Source: Deltaproteobacteria bacterium (GTDB lineage: Bacteria; Bdellovibrionota; UBA2394). From it: 64,000 nt of DNA. This document shows, one piece after another, positions 25,971 to 33,554 of this stretch (its first letter is position 1; each line of letters opens with the position of its first letter). The notes beneath the pieces are model-generated. The model did not search any database and was not told where the DNA came from. It was given only the letters and a program-made list of their open reading frames with translations. The stretch spans positions 28,987 to 92,986 of the forward strand of contig JAFLCD010000009.1 in NCBI GenBank assembly GCA_017302715.1. The letters are read 5' to 3'. The position numbers were made by a program, and so were the translations under genes.

Positions 25971-26450
25971 ATGGATGAATTAATGTACGTTACGTCGATC
26001 GAAGAAATCATTTGGGGAATTTTTTTAGTCGCCATTACCGTTGCCATGCATGGCCTTGGAATGGTCGAGATTTTTTTATTCAATCAGCGGTACAATGCTT
26101 TACCTCCTGTAAAAAGATTTAATTATTTTCGAGAGCTTGGACATCTTTTAAGTGTAAGCGCACTTATGGTTTTGATTCATCTCGCTGAAGTGATGATGTG
26201 GGCTTTGTTTTTTATTTGGCAAAACATTTTGCCAAACTTAAGTGTGTCTTTTTATTTTTCACTGATGGAATACACCACGCTCGGTTCAAATGTTTCACTT
26301 CCTACTGAGTGGAAACTACTTGGTGGAATGATGGCGATAGCGGGCTTTCTTGCATTTGCTTGGTCGACATCTGTATTTGTCGCCGTAGCTCAGAATTATC
26401 AAAATCGTCGCATTAAAATGCCCATGAAGCCGACAACACCTTCCGCATAG
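25971..26450 (+). CDS. Two-pore-helix ion-channel-like membrane protein
   Basis: A 159-residue membrane protein with three or four hydrophobic helices. The stretch SFYFSLMEYTTLGSNV, followed by a hydrophobic helix, resembles the pore loop plus second helix of small potassium channels, where the filter reads T-V-G-Y-G. Here it is TTLGS, so the canonical GYG filter is missing and potassium selectivity is doubtful. ATG 25971 lies 21 bp after the ABC-F gene, suggesting cotranscription. A second ATG at 25983 is possible. The family name is a judgement from the pattern only. Confidence 0.6.
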   Translation: MDELMYVTSIEEIIWGIFLVAITVAMHGLGMVEIFLFNQRYNALPPVKRFNYFRELGHLLSVSALMVLIHLAEVMMWALFFIWQNILPNLSVSFYFSLMEYTTLGSNVSLPTEWKLLGGMMAIAGFLAFAWSTSVFVAVAQNYQNRRIKMPMKPTTPSA

Positions 26451-26528
26451 AACCTTGGTCGAACTTAAGACTTTAGTTAATTATTTTTTATTTTGAATTC
26501 CGTTGAAGTCTTCGCAAGGAGATTACGT

Positions 26529-27203
26529 ATGAAAAACTCACAACGAACTTCAACTAAAAATTCAACTCGGTCTTCGGGCCGAACACAAACGCAAGCAAGA
26601 GGTAGCAATCGAAGCCATCCTAATTCAGCTGGCCGACATTATACTTCTGATTCGAGGGACCAAGAACAAAGCAGTCGAATGTTAGGCAACCAGTATAACC
26701 AATATACATGGGGTGGTCGCACCCAAGATCAGGATGAGGACGATACACCTCGTCGATCAGGTGGTGACAACCGAGATTACGGTCGATCACAAATTACATT
26801 TGGATATGCCAATGAAGATGACAATCGTTCTTCGGGACGCGGCCGATCTTCGCAAAACCAACCATACGATAACGAAAATAATTATGAAAATGATCGCCAA
26901 TCCTATAGCGGTAGAAATCCTTACGAAAATGAGGACTTCGAAAATCGATCGAATCGAGGCCGCGGATTTTCACAACACTCGCAACAAAATGAATATTCCT
27001 CGGGACGTTCGATGGGTGGACGGCACTCTGCTGAATCCCAAGATAGAGACGAATACGGTCAATTTTCTGGAAATCAATCCAGTTATGAAGGAGGACGTGG
27101 ACAATCTCGTTCTCAATTCAATGATGAAGATCATGATGATATCAATGATCGACGAAGAACTTCAACTGCCTCTTCGGGACGTCGAGGATATTCACAAAGA
27201 TAG
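26529..27203 (+). CDS. Intrinsically disordered Arg/Ser/Gln/Asn-rich protein
   Basis: The protein has 224 residues and almost no hydrophobic core. Composition is dominated by Arg, Ser, Gln, Asn, Asp and Gly, with repeated SSGR, SQ and DRRR-like elements and Tyr spaced through the sequence (for example NQYNQYTWGGR, YENEDFENR). Such sequences resemble prion-like or RGG-type nucleic-acid-binding regions. ATG 26529 is fixed by the strong AAGGAG at about -12 (CAAGGAGATTACGT). A clean intrinsic terminator follows at 27230. No family is recognised; binding to RNA or DNA is an inference from charge. Confidence 0.75.
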   Translation: MKNSQRTSTKNSTRSSGRTQTQARGSNRSHPNSAGRHYTSDSRDQEQSSRMLGNQYNQYTWGGRTQDQDEDDTPRRSGGDNRDYGRSQITFGYANEDDNRSSGRGRSSQNQPYDNENNYENDRQSYSGRNPYENEDFENRSNRGRGFSQHSQQNEYSSGRSMGGRHSAESQDRDEYGQFSGNQSSYEGGRGQSRSQFNDEDHDDINDRRRTSTASSGRRGYSQR

Positions 27204-27229
27204 ACTCGCTTAATAGATAAGTGAGATCG

Positions 27230-27264
27230 AAGGCGGCTTGCTGAAAAGCAAGTCGCCTTTTTTT
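27230..27264 (+). terminator. Rho-independent terminator
   Basis: AAGGCGGCTTGCT (27230-27242), GAAA loop (27243-27246), AGCAAGTCGCCTT (27247-27259), then five more T's to 27264. Thirteen pairs with one G-T. It ends the transcript of the disordered-protein gene; the next gene begins just after at 27277, so it either has its own promoter or reads through. Confidence 0.9.
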
Positions 27265-27276
27265 AAGAAAGGTTTT

Positions 27277-27618
27277 ATGAGTCAGCTTATGAAGCAAAAA
27301 ATGAATCCTCCAGATTTACCTATTTCTGTTACGCAGGTACTTAAAGATCTTGAGGCCAAAGGATATTCGGCTGACCTTAACAAATGTCTGATTACCGAAA
27401 AAGATCCAAACTTTATTTGCGAGATGTCTGAATTTCAGATTGATAAGTCTTATCGTTTTGAAGGAGTTTCGGATCCTGCAGATGAAGCTATTATCTATGC
27501 GGTTTCGTCAGATAAGCATCGTTTGAAAGGCTATCTGCTTGATGGTTATGGAATCTATTCAGATCCAAAAGTCGAAGCTCTTGCAAAGAAAATGAAAAAA
27601 GTAAAATCACCTAAATGA
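27277..27618 (+). CDS. Small conserved protein (sometimes annotated 'phosphoribosylpyrophosphate synthetase')
   Basis: The protein has 113 residues. It matches a family of ~100-residue proteins known from Bacteroidota and others. Its core reads LKDLEAKGYSADLN, then FQIDKSYRFEGVSDPADEAIIYA, and ends GYLLDGYGIYSD. Databases sometimes label this family PRPP synthetase, but the sequence has no P-loop or PRPP motif and I do not support that name. ATG 27277 follows an AAAGG site; an in-frame TTG at 27238 lies inside the preceding terminator and is unlikely. Its 3' end overlaps the convergent MipA-like gene by 12 bp. Confidence 0.75.
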   Translation: MSQLMKQKMNPPDLPISVTQVLKDLEAKGYSADLNKCLITEKDPNFICEMSEFQIDKSYRFEGVSDPADEAIIYAVSSDKHRLKGYLLDGYGIYSDPKVEALAKKMKKVKSPK

Positions 27619-28455
27619 TCGCTGGATTTTAAGAATTCCCGTCAAATAATCTGCGTGCTCGACAGAATCTAAATTTCGATTTTTTCCGAGTAATCCTGAA
27701 TAAAAAATATTTGTTCCTAGTTGCATATCCCAAAATATTTTTGGCCATTCTAAATCTATGCCAAAGCCATAGTGAGAGAGTCCTGAGCTAGCGGAAGGAC
27801 CAAACAGATAGTGATTATGAGCGGCGTCGGCGAAACCTAAATCCCCACCAATAAAGATATTCAGAACATCTCGATTTTGTTGAAACCACTGATAAACACG
27901 AATGCGATTATAGAGAGATGCATGAAATCCATGATGAGCTTTTAAATCTTTTTCGATTTGAGTACCCATCATGAACCAAGAAAAAATTTGAGATTCTAAA
28001 CCTGTAAAAGCTTCAATCGAAAGGGGGCGTTTTTGCTTATTTTGAATACGATTTTTAATGGTTCTAAAAAACTCTCCACCATCAAAAAATTGAATTCCAC
28101 TTTCAATTCGAGCGTATCGCGTGATTGAAAAACTGGCGGATGCCGAAATAAACGAGAAATGAAGTTCAGGTCTTAAAAAGGATAAAATCTTTTCAGATGA
28201 AGAAGCTGCAGATTTTCCATCCTCTCTTTCGCTGGCAAAATGGAGGTGAAAAGAAGGATTAATATCGGGGTGTTGATAAAGAGTAGCCCCTCTTCTCTGG
28301 GACGAGGATTTAATATCGAGGCCGAAGACATATCTTAAATGCGAAAGATCTCTTTCGAGATCTTTGCGAATATTTTCTAATTCTCGATGAGAGGCCAAGA
28401 CTTGAAAGACAGTGATATAAAAAAAGGAAATAAAAAAAAGTAAGCGGACAAACAT
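27607..28455 (-). CDS. MipA/OmpV-like outer membrane protein
   Basis: A 282-residue beta-barrel candidate. The signal peptide is very Phe-rich (LLFFISFFYITVFQVLA). The motif HYLFGPSASSGLSHYGFGIDL resembles the signature of MipA/OmpV proteins, and strands alternate hydrophobic and polar residues. Family members scaffold peptidoglycan enzymes or are porin-like. The chosen ATG at 28455 is the A of the last stem base of a terminator hairpin, so the first signal-peptide codons are read from the terminator arm and its T-tract. No ribosome binding site is visible. If this start is wrong, GTG/TTG codons further in would shorten or lose the signal peptide. Confidence 0.55.
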   Translation of the reverse strand: MFVRLLFFISFFYITVFQVLASHRELENIRKDLERDLSHLRYVFGLDIKSSSQRRGATLYQHPDINPSFHLHFASEREDGKSAASSSEKILSFLRPELHFSFISASASFSITRYARIESGIQFFDGGEFFRTIKNRIQNKQKRPLSIEAFTGLESQIFSWFMMGTQIEKDLKAHHGFHASLYNRIRVYQWFQQNRDVLNIFIGGDLGFADAAHNHYLFGPSASSGLSHYGFGIDLEWPKIFWDMQLGTNIFYSGLLGKNRNLDSVEHADYLTGILKIQRSFR

Positions 28456-28466
28456 CCGCTTACTTT
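28437..28466 (-). terminator. Terminator of the lipoprotein gene, overlapping the MipA-like start
   Basis: On the minus strand AAAGTAAGCGGA and TCCGCTTACTTT pair perfectly (12 bp) around a six-base loop TGTTTG, followed by more T's, giving eight in a row. It lies 24 bp downstream of the lipoprotein stop at 28490. The ATG of the next gene sits at the stem-loop junction, so the hairpin would both end transcription and mask that start. Confidence 0.85.
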
Positions 28467-28489
28467 GGCATAAATTTTGAAACTTACTA

Positions 28490-29290
28490 TTATTTTCGCG
28501 AACTTCTTAAAACAGAAAAAGCTTTCTCAATTCCGGCCTTACCTTCTTTGCAATAGAAGATATTATCCGAGGTGATTGAAGCGATTTCTGTGGCTGAAGA
28601 TTTAGATCCTTCAGGAAGCACGTCTTTTACGAGATCCTTAAAGTTTGCCACGATAAAGAGGCCGCCGAATTCAGTTTCGGTGGGTGCGAAAAAGCAGATA
28701 GCCGAAATATATTCAGCTTTTTTATCTTTAAAGTTCTGGCAAACCGAGAAGCTGGGAGGAATTTTGCCTTCGCGAATAGCTGGAAATTGCAAAAGAGCTC
28801 CTAAATAAAGTTCCTTTTGAATTTTAAAAACGGTCGAGATTCTGGCGTCGGGAGTATCGATCACGGGCATTTTCTGTAATTTCTCTCCAACAGCGTAAGG
28901 AAATGGAGCTCCGTTTGGTAAGTTTAATAAATCGGTGATCTTAAAAACATCCGATTGTTTAGAATCGTCTGTCATCATGCTTGCCACTTTTGATTGAGAC
29001 TCAAAAATTTCGCGAACGATGTCTTCTAATCGATCGGCATCGATTTCAAAGCTCAGCTGACCTTTTCCTGAAGCATCTGGATTCTTCACAAAAAGTTTTC
29101 CAAGATCTTGAGGAAGCAAAGTCTCACCCGCTGGATGAACTTCGGTATCAGCGCCTAAGACGATATCAATATTGGCTAATTTATTTTCGTTATCGTATTT
29201 AAACTTAAACGAATCAGCTAATTTTGAATTTCCACAGGCAGTTAAAGAAATAGATAAAATAAAAAGGCTAATAAGAGATTTTGTTTTCAT
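28490..29290 (-). CDS. Lipoprotein of unknown function
   Basis: The protein has 266 residues, and a lipobox LTAC puts the lipidated Cys at 19 (hydrophobic run LISLFILSISLTAC-GNS). The mature part is acidic and mixed alpha/beta. No family is recognised. A later Cys pair (SVCQ, SAICFF) may form a disulfide. Ser/Lys after the Cys at +2 does not resemble an inner-membrane Asp retention signal, so outer-membrane sorting is likely. A strong terminator follows. Confidence 0.75.
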   Translation of the reverse strand: MKTKSLISLFILSISLTACGNSKLADSFKFKYDNENKLANIDIVLGADTEVHPAGETLLPQDLGKLFVKNPDASGKGQLSFEIDADRLEDIVREIFESQSKVASMMTDDSKQSDVFKITDLLNLPNGAPFPYAVGEKLQKMPVIDTPDARISTVFKIQKELYLGALLQFPAIREGKIPPSFSVCQNFKDKKAEYISAICFFAPTETEFGGLFIVANFKDLVKDVLPEGSKSSATEIASITSDNIFYCKEGKAGIEKAFSVLRSSRK

Positions 29291-29360
29291 ATGCCTTAAG
29301 GTTAAACCCGCGCAGCATCTTGGGAGAACGCGTCAAAGAAAAGAAGTCAGATCGTGATGA

Positions 29361-30656
29361 TTAGGGAGAGACTCTGTTTTCAATCAAATGAAACTCAGCA
29401 GTCAATGCTTTCGCTTTTTTTAAAGCAGAGTGAATAGTGAAATAGAGCTCAAAACGATCTAAATCCAATCGTTTCGCAAGATTTTTACGGGTGTAAGGTT
29501 TTACATTTTCGCCGCGAAGATAAGGCTTAGATTTAGGCTCTAAATAATGCAAAGGAATCCTATTCAGCATAACGCCCAATGCCTGCCACTCTTGATAAGT
29601 AAAACGTTCTCCCTCGCTTTCGCGATTGAGAAGTGGCATCAAATTTTTGTTTTTTAAAATATGTTCTTTGAAGACTTCGATCTCTCCATTTTGTCTACTT
29701 TCAGCCCATAAAAATTCTGAGGCCTCTGACTCCGCAGCCCTTTTTAAAAGCATGAAAGCTTTAGGTGATGCCAGGCCTAAGTGCAAATGCCGTGAAGAAT
29801 TCGAAAGGTCTCTTCGCTCATCCGAATTAAACAATTTTATATTTTTAAGTAATATTTTCTCAACCCATGGCAAATTAAAATAGAGATCGTAATCCGATTT
29901 AAGTTTGCGTTCGGCGGTAACTTTTTTCAACTCCTCTACTCTTTTTATAACGTCTACCTTTTTAAATATTTCCAAAAGATTCGATGCGACATCTAAGCGA
30001 TGAATTTTAAATTCAGCAGCAAGGACATCCAAGCTGGCTGGATCATTTGGATCAAATCTTCTTTTGAAAAGACGGACCTGCTGTTCGTTGAGATAGGGCG
30101 CAATTTTTTCACTCAAAGCGGTATCGAAAGTTAATAAATTTCTAAAATTTTCTTCGGTAGTCCGAAAAGAGTACGGAAGAAAATAAAAGTCGGATGGAAG
30201 TTTTATTTTTCTCTTCTGTTTCGCTTTTGTAGGCTCAGCCAAAAGAGCTGGTCTCATTCGCTCGATAGATTTTTCAATGACTTTGCGAACTCCTTCGCCG
30301 GTTAAACCAAATGATTTGCCGATCTCTTCTAAGGTAATTTTTTCTGATCTTGATATTTGAGCGAATTCCAATTTTCCATCCGGATTTTGAAATCTTTTTA
30401 TTCCAAACTTTTTATCAAAAATCTCGAGATCTCTGGGGCTTAAAATTTTTTCACTCATTTCGGCTATTTTAAAAATAAATTGAGATGGATAAAAGCTGGG
30501 CAACATTCCATCCTCAGTCAAAAACAGAGCGGCGTCACTTCCCGAAAGTTCAGCCGCGGTTTTTCGAGCTACTTTTGAACAAATTAGTGAGCCTGCGAAT
30601 GCATCCGAAAAAAGGAGGAGTGAAAGTGATAAGGCAATGAGTGATAAAAAACGCAT
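29361..30656 (-). CDS. Exported protein with a sigma-70 region-4-like helix-turn-helix domain
   Basis: The 431-residue protein has a clear Sec signal peptide (LSLIALSLSLLLFSDAFA, cleavage near 21). Residues 71-136 nonetheless read like sigma-70 region 4: LSPRDLEIFDKKFGIKRF, then ITLEEIGKSFGLTGEGVRKVIEKSIERMR, the same order of helices as LEEIG..FGVTRERVRQIE. Two further, weaker copies may lie at about 189-235 (NEQQVRLFKRRF...LDVLAAEFKIHRLDVASNL) and 388-418 (RKNLAKRLDLDRFELYFTIHSALKKA). A DNA-binding fold outside the cytoplasm has no obvious job, so it may bind another ligand or the 'signal' may be a membrane anchor. No family is recognised. Confidence refers to the gene; the motif is a by-eye match. 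Confidence 0.8.
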   Translation of the reverse strand: MRFLSLIALSLSLLLFSDAFAGSLICSKVARKTAAELSGSDAALFLTEDGMLPSFYPSQFIFKIAEMSEKILSPRDLEIFDKKFGIKRFQNPDGKLEFAQISRSEKITLEEIGKSFGLTGEGVRKVIEKSIERMRPALLAEPTKAKQKRKIKLPSDFYFLPYSFRTTEENFRNLLTFDTALSEKIAPYLNEQQVRLFKRRFDPNDPASLDVLAAEFKIHRLDVASNLLEIFKKVDVIKRVEELKKVTAERKLKSDYDLYFNLPWVEKILLKNIKLFNSDERRDLSNSSRHLHLGLASPKAFMLLKRAAESEASEFLWAESRQNGEIEVFKEHILKNKNLMPLLNRESEGERFTYQEWQALGVMLNRIPLHYLEPKSKPYLRGENVKPYTRKNLAKRLDLDRFELYFTIHSALKKAKALTAEFHLIENRVSP

Positions 30657-30747
30657 AAAAATTAACCGAGCTACTTAATATCTACTCTTTGATAAGGCTG
30701 CAAGAAATGTGCCCGAATTCCGCATTTAGAGGCTGTGTAAACCTCTT

Positions 30748-31788
30748 TTAAAAGGTTTTAGCGTCGATGACAAAGCGGTAGCGCACCTTGCCTGAGATCA
30801 TGCGCTCATAAGCATCGTTGATCTCTGGGGCTTTAATCATCTCGATATCGCAAGTGATATTGTGTTTGCCGCAATAGTCGAGCATCTCTTGAGTTTCTTT
30901 AATGCCGCCAATGAGCGAGCCCATGATTTTTCGGCGTTTCATAATGAGAGAGAAAACGGAGAGATCGAGAGGCTTGTCGGCAGCTCCGACCATGATCAAA
31001 GTTCCTTCGCGTTTAAGCATTTGCAAGGCTTGATTTAAGTCATGCTTTGCCGCGACCGTGTCTAAAATAAAATCAAAATGATTCTGAAGTTTTGCAACCG
31101 TTGCTTCATCCGAAGTTAAAGCAAAATGTGTGGCACCCAATTTTTTCGCATCGGCTTCTTTAGCTTTTGAGCCGCTTAATACCGTAACTTCTGCTCCAAA
31201 CGAGGCAGCAAGTTTCACGGCCATATGGCCAAGTCCGCCGAGTCCAAGTACTCCAACGCGATGACCTTTCGTCACACCTACTTTTTTAAGTGGTGAGTAA
31301 GTCGTAATACCTGCACACAAAAGTGGAGCCGCTGCAGCGAGATCTAAATTTTTTGGAATATGCAAAACGAAATCTTCATTGGTGATGATATGACTTGCGT
31401 AACCACCGTAGGTGGGAGTTTTTTTATCGCGCTCAAGTGCGTTGTAAGTTCCAACGAATCCCACTTCACAATATTGCTCAAGATGATCTTTGCAACTTGC
31501 GCATATGCGACAAGAATCCACCATGCAACCGACGCCTGCGACATCTCCTACTTTAAAATTTTTTACTTGAGCGCCGACTTGCTTCACATGGCCGACGATT
31601 TCGTGACCAGGCACCATCGGAAAAATCGATCCACCCCATTCGTCTCGAGCTTGATGGATATCGGAATGACAAATTCCGCTAAAAGCAATTTCAATCAAAA
31701 CATCTTTTGGTCCGACTTCTCGTGAGTCGAAGGTCCAAGGTGCAAGTGGAGATTTAGAATTTTGTGCGGCGTAAGATTTAACTTTCAT
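30748..31788 (-). CDS. Zinc-dependent alcohol dehydrogenase (NAD(P)H aldehyde reductase type)
   Basis: A cytosolic medium-chain dehydrogenase of 346 residues. Catalytic zinc ligands are Cys in GICHSDIH, His-Glu in PGHEIVG and Cys at about 157. The structural zinc cluster is CRICASCKDHLEQYC. The Rossmann motif GLGGLGHMAVKLA identifies the cofactor fold. It is closest in pattern to the YahK/cinnamyl-alcohol dehydrogenase group, which usually uses NADPH to reduce aldehydes. The gene stands alone between two exported-protein genes and is monocistronic by spacing. Substrate not readable. Confidence 0.92.
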   Translation of the reverse strand: MKVKSYAAQNSKSPLAPWTFDSREVGPKDVLIEIAFSGICHSDIHQARDEWGGSIFPMVPGHEIVGHVKQVGAQVKNFKVGDVAGVGCMVDSCRICASCKDHLEQYCEVGFVGTYNALERDKKTPTYGGYASHIITNEDFVLHIPKNLDLAAAAPLLCAGITTYSPLKKVGVTKGHRVGVLGLGGLGHMAVKLAASFGAEVTVLSGSKAKEADAKKLGATHFALTSDEATVAKLQNHFDFILDTVAAKHDLNQALQMLKREGTLIMVGAADKPLDLSVFSLIMKRRKIMGSLIGGIKETQEMLDYCGKHNITCDIEMIKAPEINDAYERMISGKVRYRFVIDAKTF

Positions 31789-31840
31789 AAACCCAATCTC
31801 TGCTTCGAAAAAGATTCAGGCAACGAAAGATTTTATGAAG

Positions 31841-33469
31841 TTACTTAGGCTTTTGTTCTTCAACTGCAGGGGCAGGTGCTTCCTCAACCGGGGCCGAGTA
31901 TATTTTTTGCTGCCATTTGCCACTTCTATTATCGGCATCTCTTTGCCGACCTAAGTCGATAAACTGCCAAATATTATAACCTCTTCTGCCCAGCTTCTCT
32001 TCAACGCCAGAGAAACTACCAAACGGAGTTTTATATCCTTTGATCAAAATATCATAAACTCTCTGAATGCTTTTCGCTTCTTTTGTATAACCATCAAGTC
32101 GATCTACTGGAATTTCAGGATCCAAAATAGGATCTGCTTTAAGTTCTGGTCTTATTCCTCTTTGATGCTGAATAAAAATTGTAATCGCCGGATCTGATCT
32201 TATCGGCTGAAAATGTTCATAAAAGTTTTTATGAAATTCGACCCAATTATTGGCAGGAATGGAAACGATCGAGCGAACTTTTTGAATTTCATTCCAATAA
32301 TCGTATGCTTCTTTCTCAGATGAATCGAAGACTATCCAGTCGTGCACGGGAGTAACGACATTAATATTAGTCCACGTAAGCCAGCCGCCTAGTGCTCCAA
32401 GCAAAACGGTTAAAGCTCCCCAGTTTTTAATTGGCTTGTTTCCCCACTCCACTAATCCATTGGCGAGACGAATGGGTCCCGTCACCCAGATAAAAGATTG
32501 TCGAGCGGTATCAATACGACTTGAGGCTCGAATAAATCCATTGCTGGCATCGGCTTTGGTGAGTGAGTCTATAAATTGAAGAGCTCGCTCCGTGGGGAGT
32601 AATTTCTGAATTTGATCATTCGGAGCTCTTATATAAAGAGAAGCTTTTTGAAATAATTCGACGAGTGCATAATCTTTCGCATAATCAGGATCATTTTTAA
32701 GTTCAGGTGAATTTTTAAAAGTATGTGTCAACATTCGATAAGAACCCTTGGGAAAAACTTCCCGAAACTGTCGAATTCTCACGTAAAGCTCAGCCTGTTC
32801 AATTTCCCTCTTGGTGGATCGAATTTCAATTTTGTCAGCTTCAGCTTTGTCTGCATTTAAAAAACTCCAGAGCTCCTCTTTGTCTTTAAAAGTATGTTGT
32901 ACAAGGAGGCTCGACATCCGCTGCAGTGAAACATCTCCTGCGATTTCTCGAGGCGCACGAGGAAAACTAATAGTGAGAGGAAATTTGGTTTGCGGATTTT
33001 CTAAATGTTCTTCAAAGATTTTAATTCGACCTTTTGCTCTTAAACTGTCTAGGTCTGTATTTCTTTCACTAGAAGTTTGGGATAGATCTTCTCCGCGATA
33101 GCGATTGAGTGCACGAGTGAGAATGTTCATCTCGTCGTTATATTTTGCATACCTAGAAAACCATTCTTGCATGGTTTTTAAATCTCGATCCCCTATGGCT
33201 CTCTCTTTGATAAGATCTTCTTTGGTTCGAAAAGGATTGGGCTTTGACTTAAAAGAAATTCCAGAGACTTCGTAAATAATTCGATCTGTTTCAGCGGAGT
33301 TGAATTTCCAAAGTCGAACATATTTTCTGGGAGAAGAAAGTTCTCTTAACCAATAATTGCAGGGAACGTTGGAGTAAACAAAAGGAACTGGATAAGGCTC
33401 AATCGCCATAAGATTCTTCGGAATGAGAAGAACAAAAATAAACGGTCTAATGGTGCGTAATAAGCCCAT
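31841..33469 (-). CDS. Exported or membrane protein of unknown function
   Basis: The protein has 542 residues and a signal-like N-terminus (IRPFIFVLLIPKNLMAIEP). The long helical, charged region has many Arg/Glu/Lys. There is an internal hydrophobic stretch at about 353-375 (WGALTVLLGALGGWLTW) that could be a membrane anchor, and a Pro/Ala/Glu-rich tail (APVEEAPAPAVEEQKPK). No family is recognised. Upstream and downstream genes are also leftward but 50-85 bp away. Confidence 0.68.
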   Translation of the reverse strand: MGLLRTIRPFIFVLLIPKNLMAIEPYPVPFVYSNVPCNYWLRELSSPRKYVRLWKFNSAETDRIIYEVSGISFKSKPNPFRTKEDLIKERAIGDRDLKTMQEWFSRYAKYNDEMNILTRALNRYRGEDLSQTSSERNTDLDSLRAKGRIKIFEEHLENPQTKFPLTISFPRAPREIAGDVSLQRMSSLLVQHTFKDKEELWSFLNADKAEADKIEIRSTKREIEQAELYVRIRQFREVFPKGSYRMLTHTFKNSPELKNDPDYAKDYALVELFQKASLYIRAPNDQIQKLLPTERALQFIDSLTKADASNGFIRASSRIDTARQSFIWVTGPIRLANGLVEWGNKPIKNWGALTVLLGALGGWLTWTNINVVTPVHDWIVFDSSEKEAYDYWNEIQKVRSIVSIPANNWVEFHKNFYEHFQPIRSDPAITIFIQHQRGIRPELKADPILDPEIPVDRLDGYTKEAKSIQRVYDILIKGYKTPFGSFSGVEEKLGRRGYNIWQFIDLGRQRDADNRSGKWQQKIYSAPVEEAPAPAVEEQKPK

Positions 33470-33554
33470 GAACTGAGCTTATTATACAATCTTTTTCAAT
33501 ATTTAGATAGAAGGGGGCTAGCTGAATTCTAGATTTTAAGGCCTTTCTAAAGCC

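Noticed and set aside
27277..27618. Small protein as PRPP synthetase
   Set aside because: No PRPP-binding loop and far too short; the database name for this family is likely wrong.
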